The position numbers and the translations under genes were made by a program. Below, one piece after another: positions 34,531 to 45,010 of a stretch of DNA of 64,000 nucleotides. Positions within the stretch are counted from its first letter, which is position 1. Every line of letters begins with the position of its first letter. Location of the stretch: NCBI RefSeq assembly GCF_009495355.1, contig NZ_VZAD01000076.1:56154-120153 (forward strand). The letters are read 5' to 3'. Source of the stretch: Segatella copri (lineage in GTDB: Bacteria > Bacteroidota > Bacteroidia > Bacteroidales > Bacteroidaceae). The notes under the pieces are model-generated. The model made no database searches. It saw only the letters and a program-made list of their open reading frames with translations, and was not told the DNA's origin.

Positions 34531-34546
34531 TATATATAATAGGTGT
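34531..34546. repeat. TATATATAATAGGTGT motif, copy 4 (one base shorter)
   Basis: Plus-strand TATATATAATAGGTGT lies 8 nt before the folC ATG on the opposite strand; relative to copies 1 and 5 the orientation to the gene is reversed. Confidence 0.45.
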
Positions 34547-34564
34547 GTGTCTTCATTAATGATA

Positions 34565-34609
34565 AAGAGCAATCCTGTTCTTCTTGTTTTGGAGAAGAGG
34601 ATTGCTCTT
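34565..34609 (-). terminator. Terminator of dnaJ
   Basis: AAGAGCAATCC (34565-34575) and GGATTGCTCTT (34599-34609) form an 11 bp stem, then TTATC on the minus strand. Confidence 0.75.
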
Positions 34610-34626
34610 AGTTTTATTTTGAAAAA

Positions 34627-35775
34627 TTACTTGAACAGATTTTTCAAACTGTCGAAGAGCGTCTTCTTCGTAGCATTGTCTGCCTTGAAGTTCTCGCTGT
34701 CCTTCAGTTTCTTAATCAGTTCTTTCTCTTCCTTGGTAAGTGTCTTTGGGACATAGACGGTTACGTTGCAGATGATGTCTCCCTTGCCATATCCGTAGCC
34801 TTTTACGGCTGGCAGCCCTTTTCCGCGCAGGCGAATCTGCTTGCCAGGCTGTGTGCCAGGCTCAATCTTGACAGTGGTCTTGCCCTCTATGGTAGGAACA
34901 TCTACCTCGCCTCCCAAAGTAGCAGTGGCAAAATCGAGAACCAGGTTGTAGTAGAGGTTCTGTCCGTCGCGCTCAAAGGTGTCGTTGCTTTCCTCGCTGA
35001 TGAGGACCTGTATATCTCCGGGGTATCCGTTGCGCTTTCCGGCATTTCCCTTTCCTGCTACGGTGAGTACCATTCCGTCCTGAACTCCGGCAGGAATGTT
35101 GATTTCCACTACCTCGTCGCCTTTTACAACACCATCGCCGCCACAGGTCTTACACTTGTTTTTGATAACAGTGCCTTCTCCGTGACAGGTAGGGCAGGCG
35201 GCTTGAGTCTGCATCATGCCAAAGATGGAGCGAACGCTCTTGATGGTATAGCCTGTTCCATGACAAGTGTTGCAAGTTTCGGGCTTGGCTCCACCTTCAC
35301 TTCCTGTACCCTGGCAGTCGGGGCACTTCAGGTCTTTATGAACTTTGAACTTTTTTGTGACACCGTTGGCAACTTCCTTCAAATTGAGTTTTACCTTGAT
35401 TCTCAGGTCGCTTCCCTGGTGCATTTGTGGCTGTGCGCTGCCTCCGAAGCCGAAGCCACCACCTCCATGTCCGCCAAAGATATCGCCGAACATAGAGAAG
35501 ATGTCGTCCATGTTCATGCCTGCGCCGCCTCCGAATCCTCCGAATCCACCTTGTGGACCATTGAATCCAAACTGGTCATACTGCTGTCTCTTTTGAGGGT
35601 CGCGCAGTACGTCGTAAGCCTCGGCGGCTTCCTTGAACTTTTCCTCTGCCTCCTTATTGTTAGGATTGCGGTCAGGGTGATATTTGATGGCTATCTTTCG
35701 GTAAGCCTTCTTGATTTCATCGTCGGATGCCGACTTGTCGACGCCAAGCACCTCGTAATAGTCTCTCTTAGCCAT
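34627..35775 (-). CDS. dnaJ: Chaperone DnaJ (Hsp40)
   Basis: 382 residues. Domain order: J domain (residues 1-70, with HPD in [17 protein letters not shown]), a Gly/Phe-rich linker (about 75-125), a zinc domain with four CxxCxGxG repeats ([32 protein letters not shown]) and the C-terminal substrate-binding domain. It stimulates DnaK ATP hydrolysis and delivers unfolded clients. It lies 39 nt downstream of grpE in one operon; dnaK is not in this window. Confidence 0.98.
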   Translation of the reverse strand: MAKRDYYEVLGVDKSASDDEIKKAYRKIAIKYHPDRNPNNKEAEEKFKEAAEAYDVLRDPQKRQQYDQFGFNGPQGGFGGFGGGAGMNMDDIFSMFGDIFGGHGGGGFGFGGSAQPQMHQGSDLRIKVKLNLKEVANGVTKKFKVHKDLKCPDCQGTGSEGGAKPETCNTCHGTGYTIKSVRSIFGMMQTQAACPTCHGEGTVIKNKCKTCGGDGVVKGDEVVEINIPAGVQDGMVLTVAGKGNAGKRNGYPGDIQVLISEESNDTFERDGQNLYYNLVLDFATATLGGEVDVPTIEGKTTVKIEPGTQPGKQIRLRGKGLPAVKGYGYGKGDIICNVTVYVPKTLTKEEKELIKKLKDSENFKADNATKKTLFDSLKNLFK

Positions 35776-35814
35776 TTGCTAATGTTGAATTCTTTATGTT
35801 TATTTATTCTTGTT

Positions 35815-36402
35815 CTATTGTCCTACGGCAACTTTAGCGTGGCGTATTACTTTGTCGTTGAGTGTGTAGCCGGTCTGGATGCAGTCTATAACCTTTCCTT
35901 TCTTGTCATCGCCCATACCGGGCACCATGGCAACAGCCTCGTGATAGTCTACATCGAAATCTTTGTCTTGTGTCTCGATCTTCTTGACACCAAGGCTTTC
36001 GAGGGCTTTGCTGAATTTATTGAAAATCATCTGCACACCTTCCTTGATGACTTTAGGATCCTCGCTCTTGTCGGCGATGGCACGTTCAAAGTCGTCCAGA
36101 ATAGGCAGGATGGCAGCGATTGTCTTCTCACCGCCATTGAGGATGAGGTCTGCTTTCTCCTTCAGGGTGCGCTTGCGGTAGTTCTCAAATTCGGCAGTCT
36201 TGTAGAGCAACTGTTTTTTGAGTGATTCTACTTCCTGTTCTGCCTTGGCGAGAGGATCAAGTTCTTCGGTCTCTTTCTCTTTACCGTCTTCGGCTGACAG
36301 GTTGTCAGTCTGAGCTTGTTCTGCCTGCTTTTCTGTCTGCTGCTCGTCAACCTTCTCGTTGGCGTTGGCATCATCTATCTTGATTTCTTTTTCTTTAGAC
36401 AT
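35815..36402 (-). CDS. grpE: Nucleotide exchange factor GrpE
   Basis: 195 residues. An acidic, Glu/Gln-rich disordered N-terminus (about residues 1-60) leads to a long coiled coil (EQEVESLKKQLLYKTAEFENYRKR) and the compact beta domain (DYHEAVAMVPGMGDDKKGKV, IDCIQTGYTLNDKVIRHAKV). It releases ADP from DnaK. First gene of the grpE-dnaJ operon. No clear heat-shock element or TAnnTTTG promoter could be found in the 104 nt upstream, which is mostly the terminator of the ABC-F gene. Confidence 0.97.
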   Translation of the reverse strand: MSKEKEIKIDDANANEKVDEQQTEKQAEQAQTDNLSAEDGKEKETEELDPLAKAEQEVESLKKQLLYKTAEFENYRKRTLKEKADLILNGGEKTIAAILPILDDFERAIADKSEDPKVIKEGVQMIFNKFSKALESLGVKKIETQDKDFDVDYHEAVAMVPGMGDDKKGKVIDCIQTGYTLNDKVIRHAKVAVGQ

Positions 36403-36453
36403 AATGAATGTTGTTTTTTTTGTTTAACACGTTTTGTGGCGTGTGTTGCAAAA

Positions 36454-36501
36454 AACATGCCAACCTACTTGTTCCTTTCGAAATGGTGGGGTTGGCATGT
36501 T
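36454..36501 (-). terminator. Terminator of the ABC-F gene
   Basis: AACATGCCAACC (36454-36465) pairs with GGTTGGCATGTT (36490-36501); the minus strand continues with TTTTTTG. Confidence 0.85.
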
Positions 36502-36506
36502 GTTTC

Positions 36507-38135
<1,629 letters not shown>

Positions 38136-38164
38136 TTATTGTATGTTATTTTCAAATTTGGATG

Positions 38165-38172
38165 CAAAGGTA
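38165..38172 (-). promoter_or_regulatory. -7 element of the ABC-F gene
   Basis: Minus-strand TACCTTTG, 42 nt before the ATG; no clear -33 element. Confidence 0.55.
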
Positions 38173-38267
38173 CAAAAAATATTTGTAAATCAGAAATTTA
38201 GTGATGAAAAGGACTTAATATTTAGTTAAAAACATAGATATTTTTTGTCAATCGAACAAAAAGGCAT

Positions 38268-38275
38268 AAATTTGT
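38268..38275 (+). promoter_or_regulatory. -7 element of the pseudouridine synthase gene
   Basis: TAAATTTG about 25 nt before the ATG at 38301, with TTTTTGTC about 20 bp upstream as a possible -33 region. Divergent from the ABC-F promoter. Confidence 0.5.
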
Positions 38276-38300
38276 AGACCAAAAACGATTTACAACTGAT

Positions 38301-39233
38301 ATGCGACAAGAAAACAATAAGTGGCAGAAGCGCGCTGACAGGGGAGGGTTTGGAGTCCCCAATGAGTATGACCATTATGTGGTCAGCAAGCCTGCGCCTC
38401 TGTTGGAATGGCTGTTGGAAAACGTCAAGAGTTCGAGCAAGACCAAAATCAAGCAGATACTGCAAGGCCGTGGCATCCGTGTGGACGGCAAGACGATCAC
38501 CAAGTTCGACTATCCTCTGAGACCCGGCATGAAGATTGCCGTCAGCAAGTCGAAGAAGAACCAGGAAACCTTCAAGAGCAAGTATCTCAAGATTGTTTAC
38601 GAAGACCGGTATTTGGTGGTGGTGGAAAAGCAGATCGGCATACTGAGTATGGCGGCAGGACATTCATCGCTCAATGTGAAGACCGTGCTCGACGACTACT
38701 TCCACAAAACCCGTCAGAACTGTCAGGCTCATGTGGTGCATCGACTCGACCGTGATACCAGCGGATTGATGATTTATGCCAAGGACAAGCAGACCGAACT
38801 TGCCTTGGAGGATGACTGGCATCACAACGTATACGACCGCCGTTATGTGGCTTTGGTGTCGGGCGAGATGGAGGAAGATGAAGGAACTGTAGCCAACTGG
38901 CTGAAGGACAATAAGGCATATATTACTTATAGCAGTGATACGGACAATGGCGGCAAATATGCTGTCACTCACTATCATACGCTTCAGCGCTCAACTGATT
39001 ATTCTCTTGTAGAATTTAAATTGGAGACGGGGCGTAAGAACCAGATACGTGTTCATACTGCCGATATGGGACATCCTGTATGTGGCGATATCAAATATGG
39101 AAATGGAGATGATCCTTGCCATCGCTTGTGCCTTCATGCCTATGTGCTTTGCTTCTATCATCCCGTTACGCATCAGCCCATGGAGTTTGAAACTCCTATC
39201 CCACCAGAATTTCGCCGAGCTTTGAAATCATAA
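38301..39233 (+). CDS. RluA-family pseudouridine synthase
   Basis: 310 residues. An S4 RNA-binding domain (about residues 33-90; SSSKTKIKQILQGRGIRVDG) precedes the catalytic domain, with H147-RLDRDTSG (Asp150 is the family's catalytic Asp), YVALVSGEM, LETGRKNQIRVH and GHPVCGDIKYG. It isomerises uridines in rRNA or tRNA, most like RluD/RluC; exact sites cannot be told from sequence. A 49-residue membrane protein gene follows after 16 nt. Confidence 0.93.
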   Translation: MRQENNKWQKRADRGGFGVPNEYDHYVVSKPAPLLEWLLENVKSSSKTKIKQILQGRGIRVDGKTITKFDYPLRPGMKIAVSKSKKNQETFKSKYLKIVYEDRYLVVVEKQIGILSMAAGHSSLNVKTVLDDYFHKTRQNCQAHVVHRLDRDTSGLMIYAKDKQTELALEDDWHHNVYDRRYVALVSGEMEEDEGTVANWLKDNKAYITYSSDTDNGGKYAVTHYHTLQRSTDYSLVEFKLETGRKNQIRVHTADMGHPVCGDIKYGNGDDPCHRLCLHAYVLCFYHPVTHQPMEFETPIPPEFRRALKS

Positions 39234-39249
39234 CATCTAAAGAAAAGAC

Positions 39250-39399
39250 ATGAATCATTTTGAATATTACGTTTTGGCCCTCATCGTGCTGATTGTGGGC
39301 TTTCTGATAGTGAAGAAAGTTGCTACCTGCTTGTTCAAGACAGTAGTAACTGTCATCGTGCTTGCCATCTTGGCCGGCATTTATTTCCTGGCAAGCTGA
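39250..39399 (+). CDS. Small two-segment membrane protein (49 residues)
   Basis: MNHFEYYVLALIVLIVG begins the protein. Two hydrophobic segments (about residues 8-20 and 31-46) flank a short basic, Cys-containing stretch KKVATCLFKT; the end is GIYFLAS. It starts 16 nt after the pseudouridine synthase stop, with AAAGAAAAG before its ATG, and is followed by a terminator array. The clean hydrophobic pattern and preserved frame suggest a real gene, probably an inner-membrane peptide. I do not recognise a family. Confidence 0.65.
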   Translation: MNHFEYYVLALIVLIVGFLIVKKVATCLFKTVVTVIVLAILAGIYFLAS

Positions 39400-39490
39400 A
39401 AAAACAAAGCCGGCTTCGTTCGCCAACGAAGTAGCTTGCGATAGTCAACGAAGCTGCTTGCGATGGTCAACGAAGCCGGCTTCGTTTTTT
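39399..39490. repeat. Array of 22-bp units ending in a palindromic terminator
   Basis: Units AACGAAGTAGCTTGCGATAG + TC (39425-39446) and AACGAAGCTGCTTGCGATGG + TC (39447-39468) are followed by the perfect palindrome AACGAAGCCGGCTTCGTT (39469-39486). A near copy of that palindrome, ACAAAGCCGGCTTCGTT (39404-39420), lies on the left. A-tract and T-tract at the ends let the array work as a bidirectional terminator between convergent genes. Confidence 0.82.
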
Positions 39491-39503
39491 CCTTTTACTA
39501 CAA

Positions 39504-40421
39504 CTACTTACTTCCGAAGTATAAGAAGAGCATACCGATGAGCACCAACAACAGGTCGACAAACTTGGCCTTGAGGTTTTTCTCGTGGAAGAGGGCAGCT
39601 CCGAAGAGGAAGCTTACGATGACGCTTCCTCGTCTCACCATGCTCACGATGCTGATCATGGCTCCCGGCAGACTCAGCGCATAGAAGTACACGAAGTCGG
39701 CAGCACTCAGGAAGATGCTGATAAAGATGATGGACCAGTGCCAGCGGAAAGGGGTTGTCTTGTGGCGTGCCGGCCACCATAGAATCATCATCATGAATCC
39801 CATCATGACTAACTGGTAGATGTTGTACCAGCTCTGCACAATCATGCGGTCAAGTCCCACACCTCCGTTCTCGGGCGGAGCCATGAGGTATTTGTCATAC
39901 AGTCCGCTGATGGCTCCCAATACGGCAGCCAGGACGATAAAGTATATCCATTTGTCGTGCTTGAAGTCGATACCTTCCTTTTTCCCGCTTTTCGACAGCA
40001 TGAGGAATGAAATTACTGCTAAGATGACACCTATCCATTGGTACAGGTTGAGTACCTCGCCATATACAAGCATGGCTCCCACGAGTGTCATCACAGGACG
40101 TGTGGCGTTGATAGGTCCCACAATGGTAAGGGGCAGATGCTTCATACCGAAGTAGCCGAAAGTCCAGCTGCTCAGCACGATAAAGCTTTTCAGAATGATG
40201 TATTTGTGTACTTCCCATCCGCCAGAGGCGACATGGAAGATTGTTCCGTCGAGTGCATTCGTCGTATAGCTCGTCACGATAAAAGGAACGAAGATGAGCG
40301 ACGAGAAGAGCGTGTTGAGAAACAGTACCGGAATAACTGCGTTACCTGAAAGAGCCTTTTTCTTGAAGGCGTCATAAAATCCCAGCAAGGTGGCTGAGAG
40401 AAATGCTAAAATTAACCACAT
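39504..40421 (-). CDS. EamA-family (DMT) transporter
   Basis: 305 residues with ten hydrophobic segments in two EamA repeats, e.g. LAFLSATLLGFYDAFKKKAL at the start, FGYFGMKHLPLTIVGPINATRPVMTL in repeat 1 and SLPGAMISIVSMVRRGSVIVSFLFGA in repeat 2. Such proteins export metabolites or take up small molecules across the inner membrane; the substrate cannot be told. It starts 33 nt after the truA stop, so the two are probably co-transcribed. Confidence 0.88.
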   Translation of the reverse strand: MWLILAFLSATLLGFYDAFKKKALSGNAVIPVLFLNTLFSSLIFVPFIVTSYTTNALDGTIFHVASGGWEVHKYIILKSFIVLSSWTFGYFGMKHLPLTIVGPINATRPVMTLVGAMLVYGEVLNLYQWIGVILAVISFLMLSKSGKKEGIDFKHDKWIYFIVLAAVLGAISGLYDKYLMAPPENGGVGLDRMIVQSWYNIYQLVMMGFMMMILWWPARHKTTPFRWHWSIIFISIFLSAADFVYFYALSLPGAMISIVSMVRRGSVIVSFLFGAALFHEKNLKAKFVDLLLVLIGMLFLYFGSK

Positions 40422-40454
40422 ATTATATCATGAATTCTTTTTACCCTTTTGTCT

Positions 40455-41192
40455 TTACAAGTCGTATCTCACCTCCTCCAAAAAGAGGGCGTGTCCTGGC
40501 ATACTCTCGCCTGCATCGCTGCGGGTTCCGTTGTGCAGGATGTCGAGAAACTGACTTTCGCTTATTTTCCCTCTTCCCACATCAATCAGCGTACCCACTA
40601 CTGCACGCACCATGTTGCGGAGAAAGCGGTTGGCGGTTATCTCAAAATACCAGGTAGAGGGTGAGGTCTGTACCCATTGGGCTTGTGTCACCTCGCAGAG
40701 GGTTGTCTTGTTGTCGCCACCCGCCTTGCAGAAGGCAGCATAGTCTTTGTGGTGCAGAAAGTGGCGTGCCGCCTGATTCATCCTGTCGAAGTCGAGCGGA
40801 AAGTTCATCTGCAACGAGTAGTGGCGCTCGAAGGGATCCTTGCACGTATGTATATAATAATGATAGGTACGCGAGGAGGCAGAGAAGCGCGCATGCATGT
40901 CGTCGGCTACCCGTTTGATGTCTTTTACGGCAATATCTCTTGGCAGAATGCGGTTCAGACGATAGGTGAGCTGTGGGGCGTCAAGCTCTTCGCCTTCCCA
41001 GTCGAAGTGGGCAGCCATTTTTCTGGCGTGTACTCCCGTGTCTGTTCGTCCTGCACCCACAACCTCCATGTCGCGTCGTAAAAGAGTAGACAGAGCTTTT
41101 TGCAACTCCTGCTGTACAGAGTTGGCGTTGGGTTGGATCTGCCAACCATGATAATTGGTTCCGTCGTAACCGAAGAAAATAAAGTATCTCAT
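40455..41192 (-). CDS. truA: tRNA pseudouridine(38-40) synthase TruA
   Basis: 245 residues. It makes pseudouridine in the anticodon stem-loop of tRNAs. N-terminal MRYFIFFGYDGTNYHGWQIQ, the catalytic Asp51 in VVGAGRTDTGVHA, FSASSRTYHYYI, and ITANRFLRNMVRAVVGTLIDVGRG near the end are diagnostic. It has a TAATTTTG -7 element at 41240-41247 and is followed by the EamA gene. Confidence 0.97.
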   Translation of the reverse strand: MRYFIFFGYDGTNYHGWQIQPNANSVQQELQKALSTLLRRDMEVVGAGRTDTGVHARKMAAHFDWEGEELDAPQLTYRLNRILPRDIAVKDIKRVADDMHARFSASSRTYHYYIHTCKDPFERHYSLQMNFPLDFDRMNQAARHFLHHKDYAAFCKAGGDNKTTLCEVTQAQWVQTSPSTWYFEITANRFLRNMVRAVVGTLIDVGRGKISESQFLDILHNGTRSDAGESMPGHALFLEEVRYDL

Positions 41193-41239
41193 TTTACTGC
41201 CCTTGAATTCTCACATGCATTTTTTGCTTCAATCGGCTG

Positions 41240-41247
41240 CAAAATTA
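41240..41247 (-). promoter_or_regulatory. -7 element of truA
   Basis: Minus-strand TAATTTTG 48 nt before the truA ATG; the -33 region is not clear. Confidence 0.5.
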
Positions 41248-41328
41248 ATAAAAAACTACGAAATATGCGAAAATAGTACCGATTATTTTGTAAAATGATA
41301 TAATCTTGAAAGAAAAACACAAATTTGT

Positions 41329-41359
41329 TTTGCAAATTGACAATTAAATTGTATTTTTG
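41329..41359 (+). promoter_or_regulatory. Promoter of dapA
   Basis: TTTG (41329-41332), 19 bp, TATTTTTG (41352-41359); the ATG is at 41384. Divergent from truA. Confidence 0.72.
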
Positions 41360-41383
41360 CCAACGATTTTGTATTAATAGATT

Positions 41384-42271
41384 ATGGCACAGAATATATT
41401 CAAAGGCTTAGGTATAGCCCTGATTACCCCATTCAAGACCGACGGAACAGTTGACTATCAGTCGCTGAAGAAACTGGTTGAGTTTCAAATAGACAATGGT
41501 GCAGACTTCCTCTGTATCCTTGCAACTACAGGTGAGGCTCCTTGTCTCACCCAGGATGAGAAAAATAAGATTACCGAGTTGGTGAAAGAGGTGAACCATG
41601 GACGAGTTAAGATATTGAAATATTGCGGTGGCAACAATACTGCAGCCGTGGTGGAAGAAATCAAGTCTACTGACTGGAGTGGTATTGATGGTATCTTGAG
41701 CATTTGTCCTTATTACAACAAGCCTTCTCAGGAAGGACTCTATCAGCACTTCAAGGCTATTGCGCAGGTTAGTCCGTTGCCTATCGTTCTTTATAATGTG
41801 CCTGGTCGCACAGGCATCAATATGAAGCCGGAGACAACCTGTCGCATCGCCCGTGACTTCCCCAACGTAGTAGCCGTCAAGGAGGCCAGTGGAAGTTTGG
41901 AGCAGGTGGATGAGATTATCAAGAACAAGCCTGATAACTTTGATGTCATCAGTGGCGATGATGCACTTACCTTCTCTATGGTGGCAAGCGGTGCTGCAGG
42001 TGTTATCTCGGTTATCGGTAATGCGCTGCCCAAGGCCTTCAGCCGTATGATACGGCTCGAGTTCCGTGGCGAGTATGAGCCAGCGCGCAAGATTCATCAT
42101 GCCTTTACCGAGTTGTACAGTCTGCTCTTTGTGGATGGCAACCCTGCCGGTGTAAAGGCGCTGCTCAATGATATGGGCTTTATCGAGAACGAACTGCGCC
42201 TGCCGTTGGTTCCTACCCGTATTGCTACCAAGCAGAAGATGAGTGACATATTGAAAGACCTTCGCATTTAA
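41384..42271 (+). CDS. dapA: 4-hydroxy-tetrahydrodipicolinate synthase
   Basis: 295 residues, (beta/alpha)8 aldolase. It condenses pyruvate with aspartate semialdehyde in lysine and diaminopimelate synthesis. Motifs are GLGIALITPFKTDGTVDY, LATTGEAPCLTQDE, YYNKPSQEGLYQHF, LYNVPGRTGINM and the Schiff-base Lys166 in VVAVKEASG, then ISGDDALT. It has a private promoter and terminator; no other dap genes are nearby. Confidence 0.97.
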   Translation: MAQNIFKGLGIALITPFKTDGTVDYQSLKKLVEFQIDNGADFLCILATTGEAPCLTQDEKNKITELVKEVNHGRVKILKYCGGNNTAAVVEEIKSTDWSGIDGILSICPYYNKPSQEGLYQHFKAIAQVSPLPIVLYNVPGRTGINMKPETTCRIARDFPNVVAVKEASGSLEQVDEIIKNKPDNFDVISGDDALTFSMVASGAAGVISVIGNALPKAFSRMIRLEFRGEYEPARKIHHAFTELYSLLFVDGNPAGVKALLNDMGFIENELRLPLVPTRIATKQKMSDILKDLRI

Positions 42272-42296
42272 GCGATGAGATATTCTCAAAACGCGG

Positions 42297-42345
42297 GTCT
42301 GATGTTGTGAATGGCCGCATGATGGAGCTTCTCACAACATCAGAC
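42297..42345 (+). terminator. Terminator of dapA
   Basis: GTCTGATGTTGTGA (42297-42310) / TCACAACATCAGAC (42332-42345): a 14 bp stem, then CTTTTTCC. Confidence 0.8.
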
Positions 42346-42397
42346 TCGTACTTTTTCCTACTTTACCGCACTTAAATCCAAATCTATTATTTAAAAT

Positions 42398-43285
42398 ATG
42401 CCAGAAGAAAGAAGAATCATTCATGAAATCACGCCTTTGATGGGTAAGGATGTCCTCTACATTGCCGACAGGCACAAGATGGAGTTTACTTATCCCATTC
42501 ATAATCATTCAGTTTTTGAGCTCAACTTTGTGGAGAATGCTCAGGGAGTGCGCCGTATCGTAGGCGACTCGCAGGAGGTAATAGGCGAGTACGACCTTTG
42601 TCTTATCACCTCTGCCGAACTGGAACATGTATGGGAGCAGAATGAATGCAAGAGTGAGGATATTCGCGAGATAACCATACAGTTCGATTTCAGTATGGGC
42701 GATGAGACCCTCTTTGGACGCAATCCTTACTCCAGCATTACCCGTATGATGCAGGAGGCACGCAAGGGTTTGGTGTTCCCCATGAAGGCTATTATGAAGG
42801 TTTACAGTCTTCTCGACACTCTCAGCAGCATTAAGGATGGATTTTATGCCGTGCAGCAGTTTCTTACCATTCTCTATGAACTGTCACGTTGTGACAATGC
42901 ACGTACGTTGGCTTCCAGCAGCTATGCCAAGGTCAAGGTAGAGGACGACAGCCGTCGCATCCTGAAGGTAAAGAACTATATATCCAAGAACTATATGGAC
43001 GACCTGCGCTTGCCGATGCTCGCCGATTTGGCTGGTATGAGTCCAAGTGCTTTCAGCCGGTTCTTCAAGCTGCATACAGGGCGTAACATCAGCGAGTATA
43101 TCATCGACCTTCGTCTGGGCTATGCTGCCCGTATGCTGGTTGATACTGCCAAGTCGATCAGTGAGATTGGTTTCGATTGCGGTTTCAACAATCTCAGCAA
43201 TTTCAACCGTATTTTCAAGAAGAAGAAAGGCTGCTCGCCTACTGAGTTCCGCGAAAACTATCACAAGACCAGAATTATTGTTTAG
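42398..43285 (+). CDS. AraC-family transcriptional regulator
   Basis: 295 residues. The N-terminal part (about residues 15-100) is a cupin-like sensing domain (HNHSVFELNFVENAQGVRRIVG). The C-terminal ~100 residues carry two helix-turn-helix motifs: MLADLAGMSPSAFSRFFKLHT and SISEIGFDCGFNNLSNFNRIFKKKKG, ending CSPTEFRENY. It binds DNA and probably senses a sugar or derivative. It converges with uxaC across repeat copy B; regulation of uxaC or other uronate genes is possible but not shown. Confidence 0.92.
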   Translation: MPEERRIIHEITPLMGKDVLYIADRHKMEFTYPIHNHSVFELNFVENAQGVRRIVGDSQEVIGEYDLCLITSAELEHVWEQNECKSEDIREITIQFDFSMGDETLFGRNPYSSITRMMQEARKGLVFPMKAIMKVYSLLDTLSSIKDGFYAVQQFLTILYELSRCDNARTLASSSYAKVKVEDDSRRILKVKNYISKNYMDDLRLPMLADLAGMSPSAFSRFFKLHTGRNISEYIIDLRLGYAARMLVDTAKSISEIGFDCGFNNLSNFNRIFKKKKGCSPTEFRENYHKTRIIV

Positions 43286-43288
43286 GTA

Positions 43289-43437
43289 GAGAAGTTAGAG
43301 AAGTTAGAGAAGTTATCACTCCCTTTGGTCGTTAGAAGTTAAAGCCAACAGCCTTTAAGGGATGTATATTTAGCTGTAAAGCATATGGCTTTAACTTCTT
43401 TAACTTCTATAACTTCTCTAATTTCTTTAACACCTCC
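43289..43437. repeat. Dispersed intergenic repeat, copy B
   Basis: Three AGAGAAGTTA units on the left and TTAACTTCTTTAACTTCTAT + AACTTCTCTAA on the right make imperfect inverted ends of about 30 bp. Between them is the core TTATCACTCCCTTTGGTCG + TTAGAAGTTAAAGCCAACAG shared with copy A (opposite orientation) and copy C. Lies between convergent genes. Confidence 0.78.
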
Positions 43438-43473
43438 ATTTGCGGTACCCTGTTATCATAAGAGGATAAAAAA

Positions 43474-43508
43474 ATGATGCCTGTCTCGACAAACGAGGCA
43501 GGCATCAT
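43474..43508 (-). terminator. Terminator of uxaC
   Basis: ATGATGCCTGTCTCG (43474-43488) / CGAGGCAGGCATCAT (43494-43508), a 15 bp stem with one wobble, then seven T on the minus strand. Confidence 0.88.
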
Positions 43509-43533
43509 GCTTTTTTAGTAGGGTTACTACTTA

Positions 43534-44937
43534 TTAATAGAACTTGAAGTAGTTGCGTGCGTTGTTGTAAGAGATATCCTCTACCATGCGTGAGAGGCTC
43601 TCCATATCGTTAGGCAGCAAGCCCTTCTCTACATCGTTGCCAAGCAGGTTGCAGAGCAAACGACGGAAGTACTCGTGACGTGGATAGCTCAGGAAAGAGC
43701 GAGAGTCGGTCAGCATACCTACGAATCGGCTCAACAGACCGAGAACAGAGAGGGCGTTCATCTGGCGTGTCATACCATCGAGCTGATCGTTGAACCACCA
43801 ACCTGAACCAAACTGAATCTTGCCTGGGCAAGAACCGTCCTGGAAGTTGCCAAGCATTGTGGCAATCACCTCGTTGGCACATGGGTTCAGTGTATAGAGG
43901 ATAGTACGTGTGAGCTTGCCTTCCATGTTCAACTCGTTGAGGAAGTGGCTCATAGCCTTGGCTGTAGTGAACTCACCGATAGAGTCGAAACCGGTATCAG
44001 CACCCAGCTTGTTGTACATCAATGTATTGTTGTCGCGGATAGCACCATAGTGGTACTGCTGTGTCCAGTCGGCAGCATAGTCCATCTCGGCACATACCTT
44101 CAGGAAGGCGTGCTTGTACTGGCGAATCTCGATAGCAGAAAGCTGCTGACCGCGCATAGCCTTGGCGAAGATGGTCTCAATCTGAGAGTCTGTATATGGC
44201 TCATCGTAGAACTCCTCGATACCATGGTCGCTCAACTTGCAGCCATTCTCGGTGAAGAAGTCGTGACGCTTCTGCAGGGCATCAACCATATCCTGGAAGG
44301 TAGTAACGGTAACACCTGCTACCTCGCCCAACTTGTTCATGTACTCAGCGTAGTCTGGCTTCTCGATGTTCATGGCCTTGTCTGGACGCCATGCAGGAAT
44401 CATCTTGATCTCGAAACCGCTCTCGCGAGTCTGCTTGTGATAACGCAAGTCATCAATTGGATCGTCTGTAGTACAAACGCACTCTACATGGTAGCGGCGC
44501 ATAAATCCACGTGCTGTATACTCTGGCTGCTGTAACTTCTCGTTACACTCGTCGTAGATTTCGCGTGCTGTCTTAGGGCTCAACTGCTTGTCGATACCGA
44601 AAGCTGTCTTGAGCTCAAGGTGTGTCCAGTGGTACAAAGGATTACGGAATGTATAAGGTACTGTCTCTGCCCACTTCTCAAACTTCTCCCAGTCGCTTGT
44701 ATCAGTACCTGTGCAGAAACGCTCATCTACACCATTGGTACGCATGGCACGCCACTTGTAGTGGTCGCCGCCCAACCAAAGCTCTGTGATGCTCTTGAAC
44801 TGATGATCATTGGCAACCATCTCAGGGATGAGGTGACAGTGATAGTCGATGATAGGCATTTTAGCCGCATGATTGTGATACAAATCCTGCGCAGTTTTGG
44901 TGTCGAGCAGGAAGTTTTCATCCATAAATTGTTTCAT
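43534..44937 (-). CDS. uxaC: Glucuronate (uronate) isomerase
   Basis: 467 residues, the normal length. It converts D-glucuronate to fructuronate and galacturonate to tagaturonate, the first step of uronate breakdown. Amidohydrolase-type metal site PIIDYHCHLIPEMV near the N-terminus; WLGGDHYKWRAMRTNGV, CTTDDPIDDLRYH, DFFTENGCKLSDHG and DSRSFLSYPRHEYFRRLLCNL are typical. It has a promoter at 44978-45010 and a strong terminator; no other uronate gene is next to it. Confidence 0.96.
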   Translation of the reverse strand: MKQFMDENFLLDTKTAQDLYHNHAAKMPIIDYHCHLIPEMVANDHQFKSITELWLGGDHYKWRAMRTNGVDERFCTGTDTSDWEKFEKWAETVPYTFRNPLYHWTHLELKTAFGIDKQLSPKTAREIYDECNEKLQQPEYTARGFMRRYHVECVCTTDDPIDDLRYHKQTRESGFEIKMIPAWRPDKAMNIEKPDYAEYMNKLGEVAGVTVTTFQDMVDALQKRHDFFTENGCKLSDHGIEEFYDEPYTDSQIETIFAKAMRGQQLSAIEIRQYKHAFLKVCAEMDYAADWTQQYHYGAIRDNNTLMYNKLGADTGFDSIGEFTTAKAMSHFLNELNMEGKLTRTILYTLNPCANEVIATMLGNFQDGSCPGKIQFGSGWWFNDQLDGMTRQMNALSVLGLLSRFVGMLTDSRSFLSYPRHEYFRRLLCNLLGNDVEKGLLPNDMESLSRMVEDISYNNARNYFKFY

Positions 44938-44977
44938 AATTGTAATTTAGTTTTTTAAGATTTGCTTATTCGACTTG

Positions 44978-45010
44978 CAAATATACATTATTTTTTTGCA
45001 ATCCACCAAA
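44978..45010 (-). promoter_or_regulatory. Promoter of uxaC
   Basis: Minus-strand TTTG (45007-45010), 21 bp, TATATTTG (44978-44985). Confidence 0.7.

Noticed and set aside
39425..39486. CRISPR-like tandem repeat
   Set aside because: Units are adjacent without spacers and the structure ends as a terminator.
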